From the NCBI RefSeq assembly GCF_016595235.1, contig NZ_JAENHL010000007.1, positions 1,022,419 through 1,086,418 of the forward strand: a stretch of 64,000 nt of DNA, given 5' to 3'. Position 1 is the first letter of the stretch. Every line of letters starts with the position of its first letter. The notes below the pieces were generated by a model. The model was not told where the DNA came from. It searched no databases and was given only the letters and a program-made list of their open reading frames with translations. Made by a program: the position numbers and the translations under genes. This stretch comes from Taklimakanibacter albus (lineage in GTDB: Bacteria; Pseudomonadota; Alphaproteobacteria; Rhizobiales; Aestuariivirgaceae). This document shows positions 55,119 to 62,748 of this stretch, in pieces.

Positions 55119-56639
55119 ATGTTCATCCCGAAAAGCCTGTTCACCGGCGCGATCCTGCTCGGCCTCGCCGGCGCCCTCTCTTTCAGCGCTTCCGCCGAAG
55201 CGATCCGCATCGTCTCGCCCTATCCGACCACCACGCTCGACCCGATGCGCTCGGCCGGCGCCGGCAATATCGAGACCTACGGGCTTCTCTATTCGCGCCT
55301 CCTTCGCCGCAACACCGAGACGGGCGCGCTCGAAGCGGGCCTCGCCGAGAGCTGGGAGGCCTCAGCCGACGGTCTCACCTACACGTTCAAGCTACGCGAT
55401 GCGAAATTCTCCGACGGGTCGGCCATCACCGCCGATGACGTCGCTTTCAGCCTCGAGCGCGTGCGCACCGACAAGCGCTCGGCCTATCCGGGTCCGCTCG
55501 GCGCCGTCGACAGCGTCGCCGCCTCGGATGCCAAGACCGTCGTGGTGAAGCTCAAATCGCCCTTCGCGCCCTTCCTCGGCAATGTCGAGATCTGGAACAT
55601 GGGCATCGTATCGAAGAAGGATGTCGAAGCGCGCGGCGAAGAGAAGGCCTTCACCGAGAAGCCGCTGACCTCGGGGCCCTATGTGGTCAAGGAATGGCGC
55701 GCCAATGAGGCCCTCACCCTCGACCCCAATCCGAATTACTGGCGCACCGGATATCCCAAGAGCCCCGACAGCGTGGTGCTGCAGGAAGTCGCCGCCGCCG
55801 ATGCGCGTATCTCAATGCTGAAGGCGGGCGAGACCGACGCGGTGCGCTCGGTGCCGTGGTCGCAGGTCGCGACCATGAAGGCGGAAGAGAATATCGATAT
55901 GCGCCTCGAGCCCTCGACGACCATCTGGATCACGCTCCTCAATCATCGCCGCGAGCCCTTCTCCAACGCCAAGGCGCGCCTCGCTGCAGCACAAGCGATC
56001 GACAACAAGATGCTGACCCAGGCGGTGACGCAGGGCTTCGCCACCGCCGCCAATACGACGCTGCCGGGCGCGGTCGACTTCCACGACAAGTCTTATCCCG
56101 GCATCGCCTATGATCCCGTCAAGGCCAAGGCGCTGCTCGAGGAATCAGGCATGGTCGGCAAGGAAGTGAAGATCCTGGTGGCCGCCGACCCGGCGCAGCA
56201 GCAGATGGCGCTGCTGCTCCAGGCGCAGTGGCAGGCGATCGGCCTCAAGCCCAAGATCGAGACCGTCGATGGCGGCGCCTGGTGGGAAGCGATCCCCAAG
56301 GGCGAGTATGACGCGACCCCCAATTGGTGGTTCAACGAGACGCCCGATCCCGATCTCGCGGTGCGCTGGGCAGTCTGCGGCTCCTGCGGCTCGCATTCCT
56401 ATTACACTTATTACGAAAACAAGAAGGTGGACGAGCTGGTCGACGCCGGCACGCGCGAGATGGACCCCGGCAAGCGCGCCGAGATCTACAAGGAAATCCA
56501 GGCGATCTCGACCGGAGAAGTGGCGCAGATCCCGCTCTTCTACGCGCCCAACACGGTGGCCTACAGCAAGAAGCTGAAGGGCCTCAAGCTGACGCCGTCG
56601 CTGCAATGGACACTGGAAGAAACGACGATCGAGAAGTGA
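55119..56639 (+). CDS. ABC transporter solute-binding protein, oligopeptide (family 5) type
   Basis: A 506-residue periplasmic protein. Signal peptide MFIPKSLFTGAILLGLAGAL... with cleavage after ASAEA. SBP_bac_5 domain with TLDPMRSAGAGNIETYGLLYSRL near residue 38, LAESWEASADGLTYTFKLRDAKFSDG (in parts), and the family segment ISMLKAGETDA. These proteins bind di- and oligopeptides, but also opines, sugars or nickel complexes. The first gene of an operon ending in an RpiR regulator with tandem operators upstream. Confidence 0.93.
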   Translation: MFIPKSLFTGAILLGLAGALSFSASAEAIRIVSPYPTTTLDPMRSAGAGNIETYGLLYSRLLRRNTETGALEAGLAESWEASADGLTYTFKLRDAKFSDGSAITADDVAFSLERVRTDKRSAYPGPLGAVDSVAASDAKTVVVKLKSPFAPFLGNVEIWNMGIVSKKDVEARGEEKAFTEKPLTSGPYVVKEWRANEALTLDPNPNYWRTGYPKSPDSVVLQEVAAADARISMLKAGETDAVRSVPWSQVATMKAEENIDMRLEPSTTIWITLLNHRREPFSNAKARLAAAQAIDNKMLTQAVTQGFATAANTTLPGAVDFHDKSYPGIAYDPVKAKALLEESGMVGKEVKILVAADPAQQQMALLLQAQWQAIGLKPKIETVDGGAWWEAIPKGEYDATPNWWFNETPDPDLAVRWAVCGSCGSHSYYTYYENKKVDELVDAGTREMDPGKRAEIYKEIQAISTGEVAQIPLFYAPNTVAYSKKLKGLKLTPSLQWTLEETTIEK

Positions 56640-56659
56640 TGCGCGTTTACTGACAAAAC

Positions 56660-56826
56660 ATTCCCCTTCTCCCGCGCGGCACGCGTGGGAGAAGGTGGCC
56701 GAAGGCCGGATGAGGGCTCTTTCTCGAAACAAACGAGACTTTCGACGGCTCTCATCTCGACGAACGAAGAGCCCTCACCCGCCCTTCGGGCACCCTCTCC
56801 CATCCTGCGGACGGGAGAGGGGGAAT
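56660..56826. repeat. Inverted-repeat (MITE/BIME-like) element, copy B (no gene inside)
   Basis: Arms 56660-56720 and 56768-56826 are about 60-base imperfect inverted repeats running TTCCCC...GGGAGAGGGTG-hairpin-GAGGGCTC, facing inward with a 47-base spacer. Each arm folds into two hairpins (for example GGCC-GAA-GGCC and CCC-TTCG-GGG). The same pair of arms brackets the DUF559 gene at 61183-61709, so this is the empty form of that element. It splits the binding-protein gene from the permease gene of the operon. Confidence 0.8.
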
Positions 56827-56836
56827 ATTCGGATAA

Positions 56837-57802
56837 ATGATCGACAGCCCAAATGGATCTCCCTTGTCGCATCTCCGTTCCATTCTGAACCGCCTGCTGC
56901 AGCTGATCCCGGTGCTCATCGGCATCAGCGTCATCTCGTTTCTGCTCTTGCGGCTGGCGCCGGGCGATCCGGTGCGGCTTCTCGTCGGCGACCGGGCGAG
57001 CCCGGAGACGATCGCGGCGGTGCGCCAGCAATATGGTCTCGATCTGCCGTTGCCGCTGCAATTCCTGCGCTATGTATCCAATGTGCTGCAGGGCGATCTC
57101 GGCCTCTCCTTGCGCTTCCAGCGCCCGGTCGCCGAGCTCATCGGACAGTTCATGGGCCCGACCTTGTTCCTCGCCGCTTATGTCGTCGTCCTCACCGTGC
57201 CGCCAACTCTGCTCCTGGCGGTCGCCGCCGCGAAACGTCCCGGCGGCTTCATCGATCAATTGATCCGCTTCCTCGGCATCATGGGCCTCGCCATTCCAGT
57301 CTTCTGGCTCGGCATCATGATGGCGCGGTTCTTTGGCGCCGAGCTCGGCTGGTTTCCGGTCTCAGGCTACGGCCAGACTTTCACCGCGCATCTGCATCAC
57401 CTGTTTCTGCCGGCGGTTTCGATTTCGATCTGGCTCATCCCGGTGCTGACCCAGAGCCTGCGTCAGGCCCTCATCGAAAAATCGGCAGCGGACTTCATCA
57501 CCGCGGCGCGCGCCCAAGGGGCGAGCGAGCGTGAGATCTTCTGGCGCCATATGCTGCCCAATGCCATCCTGCCGACCTTCAATCTCCTGGGCGTGATGGT
57601 CGCCCTCATCATCGGCAGCACCGTGATCGTCGAGACCGTCTATGCGGTCCCAGGGCTCGGGCGGCTGCTGATCGCTGCTCTGATGGGACGTGATTATTAT
57701 GTCGTGCAGGGTCTCACCCTCGTCTTTGCGCTGGTCACCGTGGCCATCACCCTCATCGTCGATATCATCTCGACCTTCATCGATCCCAGGGTGGAGCTGT
57801 GA
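56837..57802 (+). CDS. ABC permease 1, DppB/OppB-type
   Basis: A 321-residue permease with six spans; N-terminal LLQLIPVLIGISVISFLLLRL (in parts) and LAPGDPVRLL are the DppB hallmarks, and the EAA loop is DFITAARAQGASEREIFWRHMLPNA (in parts) near residue 217. It follows the repeat element by 10 bases and overlaps the next permease by 4 bases. It forms the channel with that gene's product. Confidence 0.94.
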   Translation: MIDSPNGSPLSHLRSILNRLLQLIPVLIGISVISFLLLRLAPGDPVRLLVGDRASPETIAAVRQQYGLDLPLPLQFLRYVSNVLQGDLGLSLRFQRPVAELIGQFMGPTLFLAAYVVVLTVPPTLLLAVAAAKRPGGFIDQLIRFLGIMGLAIPVFWLGIMMARFFGAELGWFPVSGYGQTFTAHLHHLFLPAVSISIWLIPVLTQSLRQALIEKSAADFITAARAQGASEREIFWRHMLPNAILPTFNLLGVMVALIIGSTVIVETVYAVPGLGRLLIAALMGRDYYVVQGLTLVFALVTVAITLIVDIISTFIDPRVEL

Positions 57803-58650
57803 CGGCGGCGGAAAATCAAGTGGCCGCGCCCGACCGGCGGAACTGGCGCCTCGTCGGCAGCGGCTTCGTCGCTCTGCTCATTCTCGGCGGCTGGATTTTC
57901 GCCGCGCTCTTCGCGCCCTGGGTCGCGCCCTATGATCCCGACGCCATCGACATGTTGACCTTGCTGGGCGCCCCCAGCGCCAGCCATTGGTTCGGCACCG
58001 ATCAGGTCGGCCGCGACATCCTCTCGCGTGTCATTTACGGCGCGCGCATCGATCTCCTGATGTGCGCGCTGGGCGTCCTGCCGCCGCTGATCATCGGCAC
58101 CACGGTCGGCCTGCTGTCCGGTTACTTCCGCGGCCTCACCGATCAAGTCTTCATGCGTGTCTACGATATCACCGTCGCTTTTCCCTTCTTCGTCCTCGTG
58201 CTCGCCATCGTCGGCCTCTTGGGCCCGGGTCTCACCAATTACTTCATTGCCCTCGCCATCGTCGGCTGGGTCACCTATGCGCGGCTGGTGCGCGCCGAGG
58301 TGCTGGTGCTGCGCGAGAGCGAATATGTGCTCGCCGCCAAAGTCTTGGGCTTCTCCAAACGCGTCATCCTGCTCAACCATGTGCTGCCCAATGCGCTGTC
58401 GCCCGTCATCACCTATGCGGTGAGCGACGCGGTACTGGTCATGCTGGCAGGCGCCAGCCTCGGCTTCCTCGGCATGGGCGCGCAGCCGCCGACCGCCGAA
58501 TGGGGTGTGATGATCGCCGACGGCCAATCCTTCATCGACCAGGCCTGGTGGATCTGCTTCTTCCCCGGTGCCGCGGCGATCTCACTGGGCCTCGGCCTCG
58601 CTTTTCTCGGCGATGCGCTGGCGCAATTGCGCCGGCCGGTGAGGAGCTGA
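57799..58650 (+). CDS. ABC permease 2, DppC/OppC-type
   Basis: A 283-residue permease starting at GTG in a GTGA overlap. The family N-terminal segment FAPWVAPYDPDAIDMLTLL near residue 38 and HWFGTDQVGRDILSRVIYGARI (in parts) near 60 are typical of DppC, with the EAA loop YVLAAKVLGFSKRVIL near 178. Six spans. The operon continues 2 bases later with the ATPase. Confidence 0.94.
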   Translation: MTAAENQVAAPDRRNWRLVGSGFVALLILGGWIFAALFAPWVAPYDPDAIDMLTLLGAPSASHWFGTDQVGRDILSRVIYGARIDLLMCALGVLPPLIIGTTVGLLSGYFRGLTDQVFMRVYDITVAFPFFVLVLAIVGLLGPGLTNYFIALAIVGWVTYARLVRAEVLVLRESEYVLAAKVLGFSKRVILLNHVLPNALSPVITYAVSDAVLVMLAGASLGFLGMGAQPPTAEWGVMIADGQSFIDQAWWICFFPGAAAISLGLGLAFLGDALAQLRRPVRS

Positions 58651-58652
58651 CC

Positions 58653-60254
58653 ATGGCGCGATTGCTCGAGGTCAAGGATCTCACCGTGCGTTTCGGCGAG
58701 ACGACCGCGGTGCGCAATGTCTCGCTCCGTGTCGATCAGGGCGAGGTGCTCGGCATCGTCGGTGAATCAGGCTCAGGCAAGTCGGTGACCTGCCGGGCCT
58801 TCATGCGCCTCCTGCCGCCTTCCGCCGCGGTCACCGGTGATGTGTCATTCGACGGCCAGTCGATCTCGGCCATGAGCACGCAAGATCTGCGCCGGATCCG
58901 TGGCCGCGATATCGGCATGATCTTCCAGAATCCGGCCTCTCATCTCGATCCCCTGCTGCGCATCGGCGCGCAGATCGCCGAACCGATCCGCCGGCATCTG
59001 GCGACCGGCCAGGCAGCCGCTAACGCCCAGGCGGTGGATCTGCTGCGCCAGGTCGGCATCACCGAGCCGACGCAGCGGGCACAGGCCTACCCTCACGAAT
59101 TCTCCGGCGGCATGAAGCAACGCGCCATGATCGCCACCGCCATCGGCTGCGGACCAAAACTTCTGATCGCTGATGAGCCCACCACCGCCCTCGACGTGAC
59201 CGTCCAGGCGCGCATCCTCGACTTGCTCCGCCATCTCAACCGGAATAATGGTCTCTCGATCGTGCTGATCTCGCATGATCTGGGCGTAATCGCGCAGAAT
59301 TGCAGCCGTATCATCGTGATGCGCCAGGGCGAGATCGTCGAGCAAGGCTCGACCCGTGAAATTATCGAAGCGCCGAAGCATCCCTATACGCGGCTGCTTC
59401 TCGACTCGCAGCCGTCCCGCAGCAAGGCCAGCAGCTCACTTATCTCTTCCGGTTCGACACGGCCTCTGCTCACAGTGAAGAACCTCACCGTCACCTTCCC
59501 GAAGCGGCGTGATCTTGTCAGCCGATTCACGGGCAAAGACACCGAACCCTTCCGGGCGCTCGACAGAGTGAGTCTCACCGTCGAGGCCGGCGAAACGGTC
59601 GGCATTGTGGGCGAGTCCGGTTCAGGCAAGAGCACGCTGGCGCGCGCCATTGTCCGACTCGTAACGCCGGCCGCGGGCGAGATCGTCTTCGACGGCAAAG
59701 AGGCTTCCACTGATGGCGCCTTCCGCCGCGCCGTCCAGATGGTTTTCCAGAACCCTTACGACTCGCTCAATCCCCGCCTCAAGGTGAAGGAAGCGATCGC
59801 CGAGCCGATCCGGCGTCACCGTCTGGCGGAAGGTGCGGAGATCGCGCGGCGCGTCGACGACCTCGCCGACAAGGTCGAATTGCCGCGCGCTTTGCTCGAG
59901 CGTTATCCGAGCCAGCTGTCGGGTGGGCAATGCCAGCGTGCCGGCCTCGCCCGCGCGCTCGCGGTCGAACCGCGTTTTCTCATCGCCGATGAAATCACCT
60001 CGGCGCTCGACGTCACGACCCAGGCGCAGATCCTGAAGCTGCTCGACCGTCTGCGCCGCGAGCGTGGCCTCACCATGCTTTATGTGTCGCATGATCTCTC
60101 GGTGGTGAGCGCCTTCTGCCAGCGTGTCTATGTGTTCAAGGCGGGACGAATCGTGGAAGAAGGTCCGGCGGCCAAGGTCATGCGCGAACCTGCCGATGCC
60201 TATACGAGGGAGCTCGTGCGATCCATTCCGCGGCTCGATGCGATAGAGGACTGA
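58653..60254 (+). CDS. Fused ABC ATPase, DppD-DppF type
   Basis: A 533-residue protein with two ATPase domains in one chain. First (about 1-250): Walker A GESGSGKSV, signature FSGGMKQRAM, Walker B LLIADEPTTALD. Second (about 270-533): Walker A GESGSGKSTL, signature LSGGQCQRAGLARAL with a Cys where Arg or Lys is usual, Walker B FLIADEITSALD (Ile for Pro). This fused form powers importers with one binding protein. Its ATG lies 2 bases after the permease stop and the RpiR start 2 bases after its own. Confidence 0.93.
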   Translation: MARLLEVKDLTVRFGETTAVRNVSLRVDQGEVLGIVGESGSGKSVTCRAFMRLLPPSAAVTGDVSFDGQSISAMSTQDLRRIRGRDIGMIFQNPASHLDPLLRIGAQIAEPIRRHLATGQAAANAQAVDLLRQVGITEPTQRAQAYPHEFSGGMKQRAMIATAIGCGPKLLIADEPTTALDVTVQARILDLLRHLNRNNGLSIVLISHDLGVIAQNCSRIIVMRQGEIVEQGSTREIIEAPKHPYTRLLLDSQPSRSKASSSLISSGSTRPLLTVKNLTVTFPKRRDLVSRFTGKDTEPFRALDRVSLTVEAGETVGIVGESGSGKSTLARAIVRLVTPAAGEIVFDGKEASTDGAFRRAVQMVFQNPYDSLNPRLKVKEAIAEPIRRHRLAEGAEIARRVDDLADKVELPRALLERYPSQLSGGQCQRAGLARALAVEPRFLIADEITSALDVTTQAQILKLLDRLRRERGLTMLYVSHDLSVVSAFCQRVYVFKAGRIVEEGPAAKVMREPADAYTRELVRSIPRLDAIED

Positions 60255-60256
60255 CC

Positions 60257-61156
60257 ATGTCCAGAAGCAAAAAGAACGAACCACGGAACTTCGACCTCAA
60301 GGCGATCCTGGCGCCGCGCCTCGAAAGCCTGTCGCAGTCGGAGCGCGCCCTTGCCACCCACATGCTGAGCAACGAGCATCTGCTGCCCTTCGAGACCGGC
60401 GCGAGCCTCGCCCAGACGACCGGGGTGAGCGAGATGACGGTATCGCGTTTCGTACGCAGCCTGGGCTTTGCGGGCTTGCGCGACTTGAAGGACCGGCTGC
60501 GCGGCAGCGTCCAGACCGATCCCGGCACGGTCGACGACATCCATGACCGTTTCCGGGTGCGCGGCGGCGAGCCCGAAAGCCTGAAGGGCAGCCTCGAGCT
60601 GGAGCTCGATGCGGTGCGCAAGGCCTATGCGTTGGCTGGCTCCGAACTTTGGGCCGAGGCGGTCGATGAGATCGCGCGGCGTGAGACGATTTTCGTCGTC
60701 GGCTTCCAGGCCTCGCAGGGTCTGGCGCTCGATTTCGCCAGCCGGCTGCTTTATGCGAGGCCCGACGTCTTCCATATCGACGACAACACCGGCACCTATA
60801 CCGAGATCCTCACCGCCGATCCGAAGAAGAGCCTGCTCGTCCATGTCGACACTGCGGCCTATGCCACGCGGGGCGTGAAGCTGCTCGACCGGGTCAAACA
60901 GATGGGACTTCCGACCGTGATCGTGACCGACCGGTTCAGCCATTGGGCGGCCGGCTACACGAAATATGTCTTCGAAGGCCATACCCATGTGCAGACCTTC
61001 TTCGACTCGACCGCCGCTTTGAGCGTGCTGCTGAATCTTCTCACCAATGCTGTGGCGACGAGGCTCGGCGCCAAAGCCAAGAAACGCTTCGAGGTCATGC
61101 GCGATCTCGGCCGCCATTTCGACGAATTCGTCCGCGTGCCCAGACCGAAGAAGTGA
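60257..61156 (+). CDS. MurR/RpiR family transcriptional regulator
   Basis: A 299-residue regulator with an N-terminal helix-turn-helix (about 10-85: GVSEMTVSRFVRSLGFAGL) and a C-terminal SIS domain (about 125-255: IFVVGFQASQGLALDFASRL, then KKSLLVHVDT) that binds phosphosugars in relatives. It is the last gene of the importer operon, so it probably senses an imported or derived sugar compound and binds the tandem dyads at 55007-55065. Murein-derived or sugar-peptide ligands fit, but this is conjecture. Confidence 0.92.
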   Translation: MSRSKKNEPRNFDLKAILAPRLESLSQSERALATHMLSNEHLLPFETGASLAQTTGVSEMTVSRFVRSLGFAGLRDLKDRLRGSVQTDPGTVDDIHDRFRVRGGEPESLKGSLELELDAVRKAYALAGSELWAEAVDEIARRETIFVVGFQASQGLALDFASRLLYARPDVFHIDDNTGTYTEILTADPKKSLLVHVDTAAYATRGVKLLDRVKQMGLPTVIVTDRFSHWAAGYTKYVFEGHTHVQTFFDSTAALSVLLNLLTNAVATRLGAKAKKRFEVMRDLGRHFDEFVRVPRPKK

Positions 61157-61182
61157 GACCTCTTGCGTTGGCGCATGAAGGA

Positions 61183-61709
61183 TTTTCCCCCTCGCCCGTG
61201 CGCAGCATGGGAGAGGGTGGCCGAAGGCCGGGTGAGGGCTCATTGTTCCACCTGAGCTTTGTGGCAGAATTGAACGCAAGATGGGAATTACCCAATCAAA
61301 GCGCCTCGATCAGGCGCGTCGCCTTCGCCGCGTTCAAACTCCGGCTGAAGCACGACTGTGGTCAGGCCTACGTGACCGAAGACTCCAGAACCACAAGTTC
61401 ACTCGACAATATCCGATCGGCCCGTATACAGTGGACTTTCTCTGCCGCGAGGCTCGCCTCGTCGTTGAGGTCGATGGCGTAACGCATTCGACCGACGAAG
61501 AAATCGCCTATGACGATCGACGATCAGCTTATCTCGAACTACAAGGCTATCGGATTCTTCGCATATTGAACGATGATATCTATCGCCGTTTTGATGACGT
61601 CATGGATATGATTTTGCTGGCACTCGAAGGCACAGTTTCTCACGCCCAGTAAGAGCCCTCACCCGCCCTTCGGGCACCCTCTCCCATCCTTCGGACGGGA
61701 GAGGGGAAA
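61183..61709. mobile_element. Inverted-repeat element carrying a DUF559 gene, copy C
   Basis: Arms 61183-61241 and 61653-61709 are about 58-base inverted repeats (TTTCCCC...GGGAGAGGGTG...CGGGTGAGGGCTC). Where they differ the changes often keep pairing within each arm (GGCCGAAGGCC against GCCCGAAGGGC). The DUF559 stop ends at 61652 and the right arm begins at 61653. The arms match copy B at 56660-56826, which lacks the gene. No target duplication is evident. Confidence 0.75.
61281..61652 (+). CDS. DUF559 domain protein (putative endonuclease)
   Basis: A 123-residue protein of the DUF559 (Vsr-related, PD-(D/E)XK-like) fold: RRVQTPAEARLWSGLRDRRL, KFTRQYPIGPYTVDFLC, ARLVVEVDG and GYRILRI. In this fold the D in VDF and the E-V-D residues are candidate metal ligands. 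No ribosome binding site is clear. It lies exactly between the inverted repeats of element copy C, suggesting that it belongs to the element. Its GC and codon use seem less biased than the flanks. Confidence 0.85.
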   Translation: MGITQSKRLDQARRLRRVQTPAEARLWSGLRDRRLQNHKFTRQYPIGPYTVDFLCREARLVVEVDGVTHSTDEEIAYDDRRSAYLELQGYRILRILNDDIYRRFDDVMDMILLALEGTVSHAQ

Positions 61710-61730
61710 CACTGCAAGAGTGCCGCTCTC

Positions 61731-62201
61731 TTATTCATCCTCGAAGATCGTCAGCTTGCCGCAATCGCTGTCGGCGACGAAGATCGCCATGATCTCCGCG
61801 GGCTCGGTCGGGCTCGGATTGGCGACGTAGGTATGCAGCGTGCCCGGCGGCTCGAACCAGCTGCCGCCCGGACCGAATGTGCCGACGGGGTCGCTGTTCA
61901 ACTGCGACTGCAGCGTGCCTTTGAGCACATAGGCGGTGACCGAGCCGGCATGACGATGGCTCGGCACCACGACGCCCGGAGGAAATTCGACGAGCGTCGT
62001 GGTGATGGATTTGCCCGGCACATTGGGCAGCTTCTCGCAGGATATCACCTGCTCGCGCGCGCGTGAGGGCGCCGCACTCTCTTCCACGCCCGTGCTCATC
62101 GCGATCGGACCATGACGGGAGAGCGCCGCCAAGCCCGCAATGACGATGAGGCCGGAAGCCAGCATCGCCAGTGCGGCGGGGTGGATGGCGCGCCCGGTCA
62201 T
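61731..62201 (-). CDS. Cupin domain protein with N-terminal membrane anchor
   Basis: A 156-residue protein. One hydrophobic segment (about 8-30) is followed by a cupin barrel (about 60-150) with the metal motif PPGVVVPSHRHAGSVTAYVLKG (in parts; first His pair) and FGPGGSWFEPPGTLHTY (second motif, last His). It is probably periplasmic. It overlaps the AhpD-like gene by 4 bases, so the two are coupled; such pairs occur under MocR/LysR regulators. Its substrate is unknown. Confidence 0.88.
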   Translation of the reverse strand: MTGRAIHPAALAMLASGLIVIAGLAALSRHGPIAMSTGVEESAAPSRAREQVISCEKLPNVPGKSITTTLVEFPPGVVVPSHRHAGSVTAYVLKGTLQSQLNSDPVGTFGPGGSWFEPPGTLHTYVANPSPTEPAEIMAIFVADSDCGKLTIFEDE

Positions 62202-62647
62202 TTGGCGGCCTCGGGCGTCGAGCGGAAGCCGATGGCGATGCGGTTGTAGAGATTCATGAGGCCGATCACGATGGTGAGATCGGCCACTTCCTTTTCGGTG
62301 AACGCGGCCGCCACCGCTGCATAGTCGGCATCGGGAATGCCGGTCTCGGCCACACGCGTCACCGTTTCGGCCCAGGCGAGAGCCGCCTGCTCACGCGCGT
62401 CGAAGAGCTTGCCGCCTTCGCGCCACGCCGGCACCAGCACCAGCTTCGCCACGTCGAGTCCGTGCTTCAGCAGGTCACGCGAATGCATGTCGATGCAATA
62501 GGCGCAGCCATTGATCTGCGAGACGCGCAGATTGACGAGATCGATGAGGGTCTGCGGCAGGCCGCTTTTGGCGACATAGTCGCGCGTGGCCCTGATGGCG
62601 GCCATGCCGGCGGGAGCGGCTTTCATATAATCGAGGCGGAGGGTCAT
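62198..62647 (-). CDS. AhpD-like carboxymuconolactone decarboxylase family protein
   Basis: A 149-residue all-helical protein with the active-site motif CAYCIDMHSRD (Cys48, Cys51, His55), as in the alkylhydroperoxidase AhpD. It probably reduces peroxides. AGGA lies 9 bases before the ATG at 62647 and 1 base before one at 62656, so 62647 is preferred. It is divergent from a MocR regulator that probably controls it. Confidence 0.92.
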   Translation of the reverse strand: MTLRLDYMKAAPAGMAAIRATRDYVAKSGLPQTLIDLVNLRVSQINGCAYCIDMHSRDLLKHGLDVAKLVLVPAWREGGKLFDAREQAALAWAETVTRVAETGIPDADYAAVAAAFTEKEVADLTIVIGLMNLYNRIAIGFRSTPEAAK

Positions 62648-62748
62648 GAGTGTCATTCCTGATGAGCTGTAATGTCGAGCTTGAGATGCGCTCTGGCAGG
62701 GCCAATAAAAAGCACCAAGAATGGCATAAACTGCTGTACCATCCGACC

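Noticed and set aside
61281-61652. Reading DUF559 as part of a restriction-modification system
   Set aside because: No methyltransferase or other defence gene is adjacent; the flanking inverted repeats are the stronger clue.
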